A DNA stretch of 41,878 bases from JACKAQ01 sp020634975 [NCBI: Calditrichia bacterium] (GTDB lineage: Bacteria > Calditrichota > Calditrichia > RBG-13-44-9): NCBI GenBank assembly GCA_020634975.1, contig JACKAQ010000009.1, forward strand, positions 1-41,878, written 5' to 3'. Below are positions 7,271 through 15,391 of the stretch, piece by piece (within the stretch, counting starts at the first letter, position 1; each line of letters opens with the position of its first letter). The translations under genes were made by a program, and so were the position numbers. The notes under the pieces were generated by a model. That model was not told where the DNA came from, did no database searches, and was given only the letters and a program-made list of their open reading frames with translations.

Positions 7271-8131
7271 ATGAAAAATCAATCGAGGTTTCTGCTGTTG
7301 GGGCGACTCTTTTTAGGATTGTTTGGGTTAGTTTGGATGTTGGCCGGCGCTGCAAACACGACGATGTTTGCCCAAAACAGCCAATGGCGGGAACTGGCCG
7401 ATGGGCTGCATCTCGCCGAATTCCAGTCGCCGGAACCCTCAGAAGTTGGCGACTCACGGATAACCGTTCTCAAAATTGATCCCCAATTTTTCGAATTCAA
7501 ATTATTGAACGCTACCCAACACAACCGGCGGCTGCGCACGCTCGGCAACTGGGCAAAGGAATTCGGGTTGATTGCGACGATCAACGCCGGGATGTATCAA
7601 AAAGATTTGCTGACCAGCGTGGGCTACATGAAAAATTTTGATCACGTGAACAACGGGCATGTGAATCCCAATAACACCATTTTTGCATTCGCGCCAAACG
7701 ATTCCACATTGCCGGACGCGCTAATTATCGATCGCACCTGCGAAAATTTCGATTCGTTGCGCAATTCCTATCAATGTATGCTGCAAAGTATCCGCATGAT
7801 CAGCTGCACCCGCGAAAATGTCTGGTCGCGGCAGCCGAATCGCTGGAGCATTTCTGTGCTGGGAATGGATACGGCCGGGAATATTCTGTTTATTTTCAGC
7901 CAATCGCCGTTTACCGTGCACGATTTTAACAATCACCTGCTCAAATTGCCGATCGATATTTCGAAAGCGATGTATCTGGAAGGTGGTTCAAAAGCGGGAT
8001 TTTATCTCTCGTTTAACGGCGTAACGATTGAAAAATACGGGATTTACGAAAACGTATTGCTCGGCGGCGACAACATGAACGCCACCTGGCCGATTCCCAA
8101 CGCTTTGGGCATTGTGCCCAAAAATCGCTGA
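7271..8131 (+). CDS. Exported phosphodiester glycosidase-family (NAGPA-like) protein
   Basis: The 286-residue product starts with an N-terminal hydrophobic stretch (RFLLLGRLFLGLFGLVWMLAG) ending near MFAQ, so it is exported or anchored in the inner membrane. The remainder matches the NAGPA/phosphodiester glycosidase family (the domain of the mannose-6-phosphate 'uncovering enzyme'): IATINAGMYQKD, then the late MYLEGGSKAGFYL and PIPNALGIV motifs. Members hydrolyse or bind GlcNAc-phosphate-type linkages or envelope glycans; the substrate here is unknown. I prefer ATG 7271; the frame is open to 7202, but those extra residues precede the signal segment. No strong ribosome site is visible. The stop abuts that of the convergent QueG gene with no gap. 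Confidence 0.82.
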   Translation: MKNQSRFLLLGRLFLGLFGLVWMLAGAANTTMFAQNSQWRELADGLHLAEFQSPEPSEVGDSRITVLKIDPQFFEFKLLNATQHNRRLRTLGNWAKEFGLIATINAGMYQKDLLTSVGYMKNFDHVNNGHVNPNNTIFAFAPNDSTLPDALIIDRTCENFDSLRNSYQCMLQSIRMISCTRENVWSRQPNRWSISVLGMDTAGNILFIFSQSPFTVHDFNNHLLKLPIDISKAMYLEGGSKAGFYLSFNGVTIEKYGIYENVLLGGDNMNATWPIPNALGIVPKNR

Positions 8132-9088
8132 TTATTGTTTTGACGATTTATTCTGACTGGCGATGTGCACGTTTCGCATAAAATTGGCGTAACCCGTTCG
8201 GCGAACCGGCGTTCCGGCAAACAATTCCTCAAATTTCGACTCACCCAATTGCTGCAAATTTTCCAGCGAAAACCATTCATCGGGCAGGCGATTGGCAAAA
8301 TCGGGTTCACCCGTTTCCGTACTGAATCGGTTCCACGGGCAAACCGCCTGGCAAATGTCGCAGCCGAACACCCAGTTTTCCATTCCGGTTTGCAGATCAC
8401 CCTCAATTTCGCCGTCATGTTCAATCGTCAGGTAGGAAATGCAGCGGCGGGCGTCCAGCACAAACGGTGTTTCCAGCGCGTCGGTCGGACAGGCGATTTG
8501 GCAACGGTTGCAGGTGCCGCAATGCTCCTCGATAAACGGCGGATCAGCCGGCAGTTTTTCGGAGAGCAAAATTTCCCCGAGAAAAAACCATGAGCCTTTT
8601 TGTTTGATGATCAAATTGGTGTGTTTACCAATCCACCCAACACCGGATTTTGCAGCCAATGCTTTTTCCATTATCGGGAAAGAATCCACACAAATGCGAC
8701 CGTGGGCATCCGGCAGTAATTGCTGAATGTGGGTAAGAAATGATTTGAGTTTTTTGCGCAACACCTTATGATAATCGCGACCGCGAGCGTAAATGGAGAT
8801 GGCTGCTTCCTGGCTATCGCGCAACGCCGTTTCATTTTCGCGATAATAATTCAACGCAACCACGATGATCGATTGCGCCTCCGGGAAATAGCTGCGGGGA
8901 TTTGCCCGTTCGTGGCGGGTGCGAGCCATCCATTCCATTGTGCCGTGGAAACGATTTGCCAGCCATTTTTCCAGCAATTCGCCGGCACCTGTTAACGGCT
9001 CGGCATCGCAGATCGCTACTGCAGAAAAACCTTGCTGCAAACCTTCCTGTTTGATGCGATTCGCTATTTCCTGCCGGTCGGTTTTCAT
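8132..9088 (-). CDS. queG: Epoxyqueuosine reductase QueG
   Basis: QueG performs the last step of queuosine synthesis, reducing epoxyqueuosine to queuosine in tRNA with cobalamin and two [4Fe-4S] clusters. The 318-residue protein shows the proposed proton donor Asp135 (VDSFP), cobalamin-region residues AAKSGVGWIGKHTNL, ferredoxin-like cluster ligands C190-C193-C196-C200 (CGTCNRCQIACP) and the second set C243-C246-C250 (CDICQAVCP), with Cys216 in RRCISYLTIEH. It is the short form without C-terminal HEAT repeats. The start ATG 9088 has only a weak ribosome site (GATGG). It is cytosolic; other queuosine genes are not in view. Confidence 0.95.
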   Translation of the reverse strand: MKTDRQEIANRIKQEGLQQGFSAVAICDAEPLTGAGELLEKWLANRFHGTMEWMARTRHERANPRSYFPEAQSIIVVALNYYRENETALRDSQEAAISIYARGRDYHKVLRKKLKSFLTHIQQLLPDAHGRICVDSFPIMEKALAAKSGVGWIGKHTNLIIKQKGSWFFLGEILLSEKLPADPPFIEEHCGTCNRCQIACPTDALETPFVLDARRCISYLTIEHDGEIEGDLQTGMENWVFGCDICQAVCPWNRFSTETGEPDFANRLPDEWFSLENLQQLGESKFEELFAGTPVRRTGYANFMRNVHIASQNKSSKQ

Positions 9089-9156
9089 AAACCATCGTTT
9101 ATTTATTTTAGAAAAGAGGCATAATCAACTTCAGCAGCTTGTTTTTGGAAAAAGGA

Positions 9157-9930
9157 CTAATCCGTCAGGTTGATAATCATGCCGTCGCGGGCCATTTCCA
9201 TTTCGCCTTCGTAATATTTTTTGGCGATGATTGTCGGATTTTCAACAAGCGCATCGGGATAAAAATGGGTGAGCATCAACCGCTTGGCTCTGGCTTTTTG
9301 GGCAATTTGGGCGGATAAACTGGGCGAAAGATGCCCTTTTACCGCGTGATCATCCGCATGTGAGCATTCCAGAACCGCCAGATCAACATCGGTGCATAGC
9401 TTAACCAGATCCTGACAGTAGCCACTGTCACCGGAAAACGCGATGGAGTAACCGTTGAAATCGAACCGGTAGCCAACGCTTTCCTGATTGTGCACCACTT
9501 TTCGCCAGGCGATACGAAAACCCGGGAATTCGAGGAAAGGTCGTTTCAATTCGTAAAAGCGGACTTCATCTGCGGCGTTTTGCATCCAACGACCATAGCT
9601 GCGCTGCATGCCCTGCACATATCGATAAATTCCCGACGGTCCCCAAACACGCAGCATTTTGCCGTCAATCGCCATTTCACGGGTGTTCCGCATCGAGAAA
9701 ATAAACGGCACCAAATCGCCAATATGGTCAGGGTGAAAGTGTGTTAGGAAAATATAGTCGATTTCGTGAAGATTGACACCATCCACCGCCAGCCGGCGCA
9801 GCGATCCCGCGCCGATATCCACCAGAATTTTTAGCTGGGATGTTTCGATGAGCACGCAACTACAAGATCGATTAGGGTCCGGGGCAATCGTTCCGGTACC
9901 GATGAAGTGCAGCTTTAAATGATCACTCAT
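9157..9930 (-). CDS. Metallo-beta-lactamase-fold hydrolase, RNase Z-like
   Basis: This 257-residue protein has the MBL zinc motif THFHPDHIGD (His64, His66, Asp68, His69), the later FSGDSGY aspartate and the C-terminal LTHFYP histidine. The opening LHFIGTGTIAPDPNRSCSC is typical of the RNase Z/ElaC and arylsulfatase-like MBL branch. It could mature tRNA 3' ends or act on another phosphodiester; at 257 residues and without the long flexible exosite arm of classical RNase Z, I call only the fold. AGGAG lies six bases before ATG 9930. It is 68 bases upstream of queG on the same strand, so the two tRNA-related functions may share a transcript. Confidence 0.85.
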   Translation of the reverse strand: MSDHLKLHFIGTGTIAPDPNRSCSCVLIETSQLKILVDIGAGSLRRLAVDGVNLHEIDYIFLTHFHPDHIGDLVPFIFSMRNTREMAIDGKMLRVWGPSGIYRYVQGMQRSYGRWMQNAADEVRFYELKRPFLEFPGFRIAWRKVVHNQESVGYRFDFNGYSIAFSGDSGYCQDLVKLCTDVDLAVLECSHADDHAVKGHLSPSLSAQIAQKARAKRLMLTHFYPDALVENPTIIAKKYYEGEMEMARDGMIINLTD

Positions 9931-10432
9931 GTAAGCTCCTTATCCTGTTTTCCGATTCTAATGCTGCAATTAGATAAACGTGTCCATCCCTCGATCCTAA
10001 TTCAACGAAGCAGCATCTCAATTATAGCTAACAGCCGACCTTGTGCATCAAGTTTCAGAAGCGTAGGAATTACTTCATACCGATGTCGTTTGGGTCTTGA
10101 ACCATCATTTCTTATTTCGTTGCCAATCACCCGTGCCCAATGGAATCCGATGAAGTTATATACCGGAAGATTAAGCCAGCAATTTAAGCAAAAGGAGTAA
10201 AGAATCAAAGTGATGTACTCATTTTAATTCGATTTTTTTTTATTTTACCGAAGAATTCCCATCGTCTTGTTGTTGCAATCGCCCCGTGCCGGATGAACGG
10301 ATAAACAACCGTATTCTACCGGCTGAATCGAAAGTCGTATTTGTGACGGAGTGTTATTCTCAACTGGAATTGCAAAGGGGCAGAAATAAAATCCAACACT
10401 ATTATTTGTGAACCTGTTACAAAATGATACTG
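9931..10432. other. Intergenic region, nothing convincing
   Basis: About 500 bases separate the RNase Z-like gene from the terminator of the giant BNR gene. A 68-codon minus-strand frame (10002-10208, TTG start) has somewhat protein-like sequence but no ribosome site and no family. I see no repeats or RNA gene. Confidence 0.5.
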
Positions 10433-10469
10433 AAAAAAAAGCGGCGGAGCAATTAAGCCCCGCCGCTTT
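10433..10469 (-). terminator. Intrinsic terminator of the giant exported-protein gene
   Basis: On the minus strand a GC-only stem (GCGGCGG at 10441-10447 pairing with CCGCCGC at 10460-10466, extended by A-T pairs on both sides) is followed directly by eight Ts (10440-10433). It lies 27 bases past the stop of the upstream minus-strand gene. This is a textbook rho-independent terminator. Confidence 0.92.
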
Positions 10470-10495
10470 GATGTGAAGTTTTTCAGCTCAGGAAA

Positions 10496-13400
10496 TTATT
10501 TGAGCAGAATCATCTTCTGGATGCTGTTGAAATCACCAGCTTCGAAACGGTAGATGTAAATACCGCTTGCAACTGATGCACCCTTGTCATTCAATCCGTC
10601 CCAGTTGGCTTTGTATTTTCCGGGTTGCATGCGCTCGTTAACCAGCGTGCGCACTTGCTGACCCAATACGTTGTAAATAACCAACTTCACGTTGCTGACT
10701 TGCGGCAACTGGAAGTCGATACTGGTAGTCGGGTTGAAGGGGTTCGGGTAGTTACGGCTGACGGCAAATGTGGTCGGAATGGTTTCCAATTCTTCCACGC
10801 CAACACCACCGACAACTAATGTAACCGGAACGACAACCGCTGAGTTCAACGGATCGTTTGTGGTGATTTCCAGCGCTGCGGTATACATGGTATCCACATC
10901 TTCGCTGTAAAGACGAACAGTGAATCCACCCACATCACCCGGATTGATCACACCGGAGGTGAAATCCGTGATGCGCATAAACGAAGAACCGGAAGCGGCA
11001 TCGCCGAGTTCGTAACCGAACAGCCCGTCCGGAACGCTTTGGCTTACGCCACCGATGGTTACTTTGCCCGGTACGATATCCGTCGAGATGAACAATCCAC
11101 CTGCGAGCAGAATATCAACACCGTTACCCAGATCCGGTACTACGTCATATTCAACACCAGTTGCCACGCCGGAAGGCAGAGCAATTTGTTTGATCAAATT
11201 TGGCGTTTGCACCGGCGGTGTTGTAGAGGTTCCATTTTGATCAAAAATCCACAGATACGGTCCGCCATCACTGGTGTTATCGTATGCAGAACCATACAAT
11301 CCGGTTCCGGTGTGCGAAGCGGCTGGCAATGTATTCAGAACAGCACCGGAGCGATCGACCAATACGATATCGGTTGACCAGTTTCCGACGTAGAATGCAT
11401 CCAGATCGGAGTCATATGCAATGTGGCGAACCGGTTGGGGTGATGCAATCGTTCCAACCAGCGTTTTGCTGTCGAAATCCATTTGGAAAATGGTTCCGGC
11501 TGCAGCGCCACCATAGAAATACTGACCGTCATACGCCAAGTCACGAAGACCGGTTACACCGGTAATGGAGAATTCTTCAACCAATACCAGATTTCCGCCA
11601 CCGTCCACTTCATATTTGTGGATAAGGTTGGTAGCCCAACGGGTGGTATAGTAATACTGACCGTCGAATTCGACTCCGGCATTTCCCGGTCCACCTGAAA
11701 CGGCTTCGATGTCGTGAGAGAATTGCAGATCCCAAACATCGTCCATTACGCGTTGCGGCGTGTTCAGTTCAGCCAGACCGGGTGTTTGGCTGCTTGCAGC
11801 ATCCACTTCGCCTGCGTTGGAGGCATTGCCACGCATTTCGGGGAATACTGTTTTGCTCTTGCCTAAAATAACCGATACAGCCCAGCTTAACGGCGAACCG
11901 CCAGTGTTTTCAATCAACATCGGTGCGTCGGTTGAATCACTGAAACCAAGATTGGCGCCGAGTGAATCCGGATCGATGCTGAACGAAGGCGCAATTACTG
12001 CGGTAGCGGATACGGCAACAGCCAGGGTCGGGTTTGCCGGATCGTTACTGGAGATGGTGAGCGTTCCGGTTGCGCCGCCTTCGGCAGTCGGCATGAAGTA
12101 AACCGTAACTTCTGCGCTATCGAAAGCTGCAACATCGAAAGCCGTTTGGGATACGCTGAATACGGCGTTATCCGATGCAACATCGGTAACATTCAGCACA
12201 CCGTTGCCTTCGTTGCGGACAACCATTGTTGTTGAATCCATTCCACCGACAAATACCGGGTTTGCGAAAACAACCGGATCAGCGGAAACCAAAGCCTGGC
12301 CAACCACGAACATGTGTGCATAGGCACGCAATTCCGGATTTGCCGGGTCGTTGGATGTTACAACAACGTCTGCTTCGTAATCGCCACCAACCAATCCAGC
12401 CGGATCGAAGGTGAGCAATACTTCAACGCTGCTGTTTGCAGGCACTGTGCCGTCAGTGATGCTCGGGGTTAACCAAGAGCCACTGCCGGTAACCAGTGTT
12501 TGGTAATAAGCAACTGCGGCGCCAAATGCAGTGGCAGCAATCGGGTGTTCCGTTGCCGGCGGATCTGCATAGGTCGGCACTGATCCGGTAGACCAGCCTG
12601 CTGCTGCTGTCAGCTCACCAAAAGAAGCCTGGATCGGGTATGGAGCAATATTTTGTTCGTTATAATAGTTGGCGTTGCCTTCCCACTGTGCAAAAATCAG
12701 ATAGAATTTGCCAGCTTGCAACGGAACGTTCACGGTGCCGGAGCTGTACCAGCCTTCGCCGGGACCAGCACTGGTCAGTTCTGCAACGCTGATGGTTGTG
12801 TAGGTGCCAACTTGTGCATCGCTTTCGGCTACCACAAAATGCATTTTGGTTGCAGCCGTCGGATTCAGATAGAGGCGATGCTCAGAAAGTGTGGTGCTGG
12901 AAGTTACGGTAAACAGGTTACCGCGACCACGCAGTCCAGACGGGCCGAATGAGCTCGCATTGCTACCAAACACTTCTTCGCCAGCGATAGACGGAGCCGG
13001 ATCGTTTTCATTGCCAGCGCCTGCTGCAAAGGACGGCGCTTCAAAATCCGGTTCGCCGCTTGCGTTCATCGCTACGGCAAATTGGGTTTGGTTCAACGCA
13101 ACCAACGGAAGCGGTTTACCAGAGGCAATGACCATTTGGTTGTCGTTTTTGGGTTGACCCAAAACTTCAACCTTCATATTTGCCGCTGATGCAAATTCCA
13201 CGCTCACATTAAACTCAAGCGGTGTGGAACCATCGTTCGAAATTACCAATGTATCGGTAGCTGTGCTACCAATTGCCAGAGTAACATCGAATGAATCGGG
13301 AGAAATACTGGCGATTGGCGCATCAATTGCGGATCCACTTAATACGACAGTATCAACTGGCGTAGATGGATCGTCGCTAGTTAGTTCCAAATATCCGTCA

Positions 13401-15391
13401 AAGCTGCCCGCTGCTGTCGGCGCAAATACCACGTCAACCATTTCAGCAGAAAATGGTGCAATCACCAAACTTGTCGGTGTCGGTGAAAATGCAGCATTTG
13501 TGCTGGCAATGTTGCTAACCGTTAACGGTCCATTACCAATGTTGGCAACTTCAACTTGCAGTGTTTCGGTTTCACCTGCGAGCAACTCGCTGAATTGTAA
13601 CGAATCAGGAGAGGTCGAGATAACGGCCAAGCCGTTAACCGTTAAGGTCACAGGCATTTTTACAGCCGGGCTAACCGGATCGTTACTGTTGATCTGGATG
13701 CTACCTTCATAAACACCACCCAACAGATTTTCGGAATTAACACGAACCATAGCCGAACTGCTATCACCAGATACAACTGTGCCTGCATCCGGAGCAACCG
13801 ATAAAAATCCGGCGCCGGTGTTAATCGTACAATAGTAAGCAGAGAAACCACTCCAGGTGCTATTAATCGTTCCTGGATTCGGCGGGAAGCCAGCAGTTGT
13901 ACCGGCAACGCCAGATTCCAATGTTCCGAAAGAAGCCGGAATGGGTCCGGCGGGACCACCACGGAAATAGCTTACCGAAGATGCACCCCAGGATGCACCG
14001 ATGTAGTAGAATTTACCAGCCTGCAACAATACGTTGGTAGGACCGGAAGTATAAAATCCTTCACCGGTTCCAGAACTTGGGAAATATACCTGATTGATTA
14101 AGCTGAAATCGCCAGTTGCTGCGGCGCCTTCATAAACAAAGAAGTAGATTTCAGTATCTGTAGGTATATTCAAGTATTGTTTGTATTCCAACAATGTTGT
14201 GGTTGTTGTAATGCCAAAAACATTACCACGGTCACGGTTTGTGCCGCTGAAAGAACTCGAAGCATCACCAAATACTTCTTCACCACTGATAACTGCAGGA
14301 GGTACGCCAATACCGGAACTGGCATTTCGGCGAGACTCTTCTGTTGCATTCGCCACTCCGCGATTAGCAGTACGGCGTTTGATATCTGCACGCATTTCTT
14401 CTTTAACCATGCCATTCGGTAGTTTGGCATGTGCTGGTTTAAGAGAAGAACCACCAATTACCGCTTCCAAAGTATATTCCAGCGGACCGGCACCAGTGTT
14501 AAATATCCACATTTCAGCAGAATCTTGCACTGATGGATCCAGCGTGAAGGACATTGAATCCGGCGAGAAGCTTACAATAGGTGCATCGTTGACGACCAAT
14601 GTAACTGTTACATCAACTTGTGGTGTAACCGGGTCGTCACTTGTTACTTCCAATACAGCGGTATAAGAACCGGTTGGGAGTCCTGCTGCATCAAGATCTA
14701 CCACAATGGTTTCACTTTGATTTGCACCTAATACACCGCTGGTCGGAGAGAATGTAATCCATCCTGCGAATGTACCGAGGGTAATATTGTAAGTCAACGG
14801 ACCGGCAAGCGATCCACCATCGTTGGCAACATCGAAACTCAACGAGTTTGTTCCGTTAACCAGAAGTGTGTCGGTTAATGATGTCGGTGATACGGCAATA
14901 ACGGGCGGGCCGGCGGATGCGCGGAACATTCCCAGATAAGCAGCCATCAAGTCCGTTTTATTATTTGCCAGAATTTCGACACCACCATCGCCAAGCTTAA
15001 ATGTTTCATTTTGGTTAGCGTTGACGTTTTTCTGCGCAGGATAATACTTCTTCACAAAATTTTCGTTGCGACGGCGTTCTACTTGTGGCTTAGAACCGCT
15101 TTCGCGAACAATCATATTTGCGCGTTTTTCTTCGAGCTTACGGAGAAGTTCCGCAGGGCTGAGGGAAGAATTATCCATTCCGCCAAATTCTGCAACTGCA
15201 CCGATAGCACGTCCCAATCCATAGCTGGTATTAAACACACCATGGGTTGAGTCTGTTGCATCATTTTTCCAGATTGCATTAGAGTTGATTGGCTGAAGCT
15301 GATCCATAAAATTGTTTTCACCACTGTGCGGGAAAACAAATCCATTGAGATCGCCGGCACCGATCAATCCGGAGACATCTGAACCTCCATC
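10496..15391 (-). CDS. Giant T9SS-exported repeat protein, 3' part after a frameshift (ASH/Ig-like repeats, beta-propeller, sorting tail)
   Basis: These 1,631 codons continue the gene that begins at 17825, in a different frame after base 15392. The first residues (DGGSDVSGLIGAGDLNGF) complete the Rossmann-like domain started in the 5' part. There follow several ASH/'choice-of-anchor D' Ig-like repeats (SPDSLQFSELLAGETETLQV), two copies of a domain beginning GEEVFG (about 13795-14300 and 12470-12995), a propeller-like stretch (LRDLAYDGQYFYGG, HIAYDSDLDAFYVGNW), and the tail NYPNPFNPTTSIDF ending KMILLK, a type A T9SS sorting domain. The frame is open to an ATG at 15541, but those codons translate the overlap out of frame. 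It is an extracellular or surface protein of unknown binding target. A strong terminator follows. Confidence 0.85.
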   Translation of the reverse strand, partial: DGGSDVSGLIGAGDLNGFVFPHSGENNFMDQLQPINSNAIWKNDATDSTHGVFNTSYGLGRAIGAVAEFGGMDNSSLSPAELLRKLEEKRANMIVRESGSKPQVERRRNENFVKKYYPAQKNVNANQNETFKLGDGGVEILANNKTDLMAAYLGMFRASAGPPVIAVSPTSLTDTLLVNGTNSLSFDVANDGGSLAGPLTYNITLGTFAGWITFSPTSGVLGANQSETIVVDLDAAGLPTGSYTAVLEVTSDDPVTPQVDVTVTLVVNDAPIVSFSPDSMSFTLDPSVQDSAEMWIFNTGAGPLEYTLEAVIGGSSLKPAHAKLPNGMVKEEMRADIKRRTANRGVANATEESRRNASSGIGVPPAVISGEEVFGDASSSFSGTNRDRGNVFGITTTTTLLEYKQYLNIPTDTEIYFFVYEGAAATGDFSLINQVYFPSSGTGEGFYTSGPTNVLLQAGKFYYIGASWGASSVSYFRGGPAGPIPASFGTLESGVAGTTAGFPPNPGTINSTWSGFSAYYCTINTGAGFLSVAPDAGTVVSGDSSSAMVRVNSENLLGGVYEGSIQINSNDPVSPAVKMPVTLTVNGLAVISTSPDSLQFSELLAGETETLQVEVANIGNGPLTVSNIASTNAAFSPTPTSLVIAPFSAEMVDVVFAPTAAGSFDGYLELTSDDPSTPVDTVVLSGSAIDAPIASISPDSFDVTLAIGSTATDTLVISNDGSTPLEFNVSVEFASAANMKVEVLGQPKNDNQMVIASGKPLPLVALNQTQFAVAMNASGEPDFEAPSFAAGAGNENDPAPSIAGEEVFGSNASSFGPSGLRGRGNLFTVTSSTTLSEHRLYLNPTAATKMHFVVAESDAQVGTYTTISVAELTSAGPGEGWYSSGTVNVPLQAGKFYLIFAQWEGNANYYNEQNIAPYPIQASFGELTAAAGWSTGSVPTYADPPATEHPIAATAFGAAVAYYQTLVTGSGSWLTPSITDGTVPANSSVEVLLTFDPAGLVGGDYEADVVVTSNDPANPELRAYAHMFVVGQALVSADPVVFANPVFVGGMDSTTMVVRNEGNGVLNVTDVASDNAVFSVSQTAFDVAAFDSAEVTVYFMPTAEGGATGTLTISSNDPANPTLAVAVSATAVIAPSFSIDPDSLGANLGFSDSTDAPMLIENTGGSPLSWAVSVILGKSKTVFPEMRGNASNAGEVDAASSQTPGLAELNTPQRVMDDVWDLQFSHDIEAVSGGPGNAGVEFDGQYYYTTRWATNLIHKYEVDGGGNLVLVEEFSITGVTGLRDLAYDGQYFYGGAAAGTIFQMDFDSKTLVGTIASPQPVRHIAYDSDLDAFYVGNWSTDIVLVDRSGAVLNTLPAASHTGTGLYGSAYDNTSDGGPYLWIFDQNGTSTTPPVQTPNLIKQIALPSGVATGVEYDVVPDLGNGVDILLAGGLFISTDIVPGKVTIGGVSQSVPDGLFGYELGDAASGSSFMRITDFTSGVINPGDVGGFTVRLYSEDVDTMYTAALEITTNDPLNSAVVVPVTLVVGGVGVEELETIPTTFAVSRNYPNPFNPTTSIDFQLPQVSNVKLVIYNVLGQQVRTLVNERMQPGKYKANWDGLNDKGASVASGIYIYRFEAGDFNSIQKMILLK

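Noticed and set aside
10002-10208. 68-codon minus-strand frame with TTG start
   Set aside because: Partly protein-like, but it has no Shine-Dalgarno, no ATG and no recognisable family; kept only as a remark in the intergenic entry.
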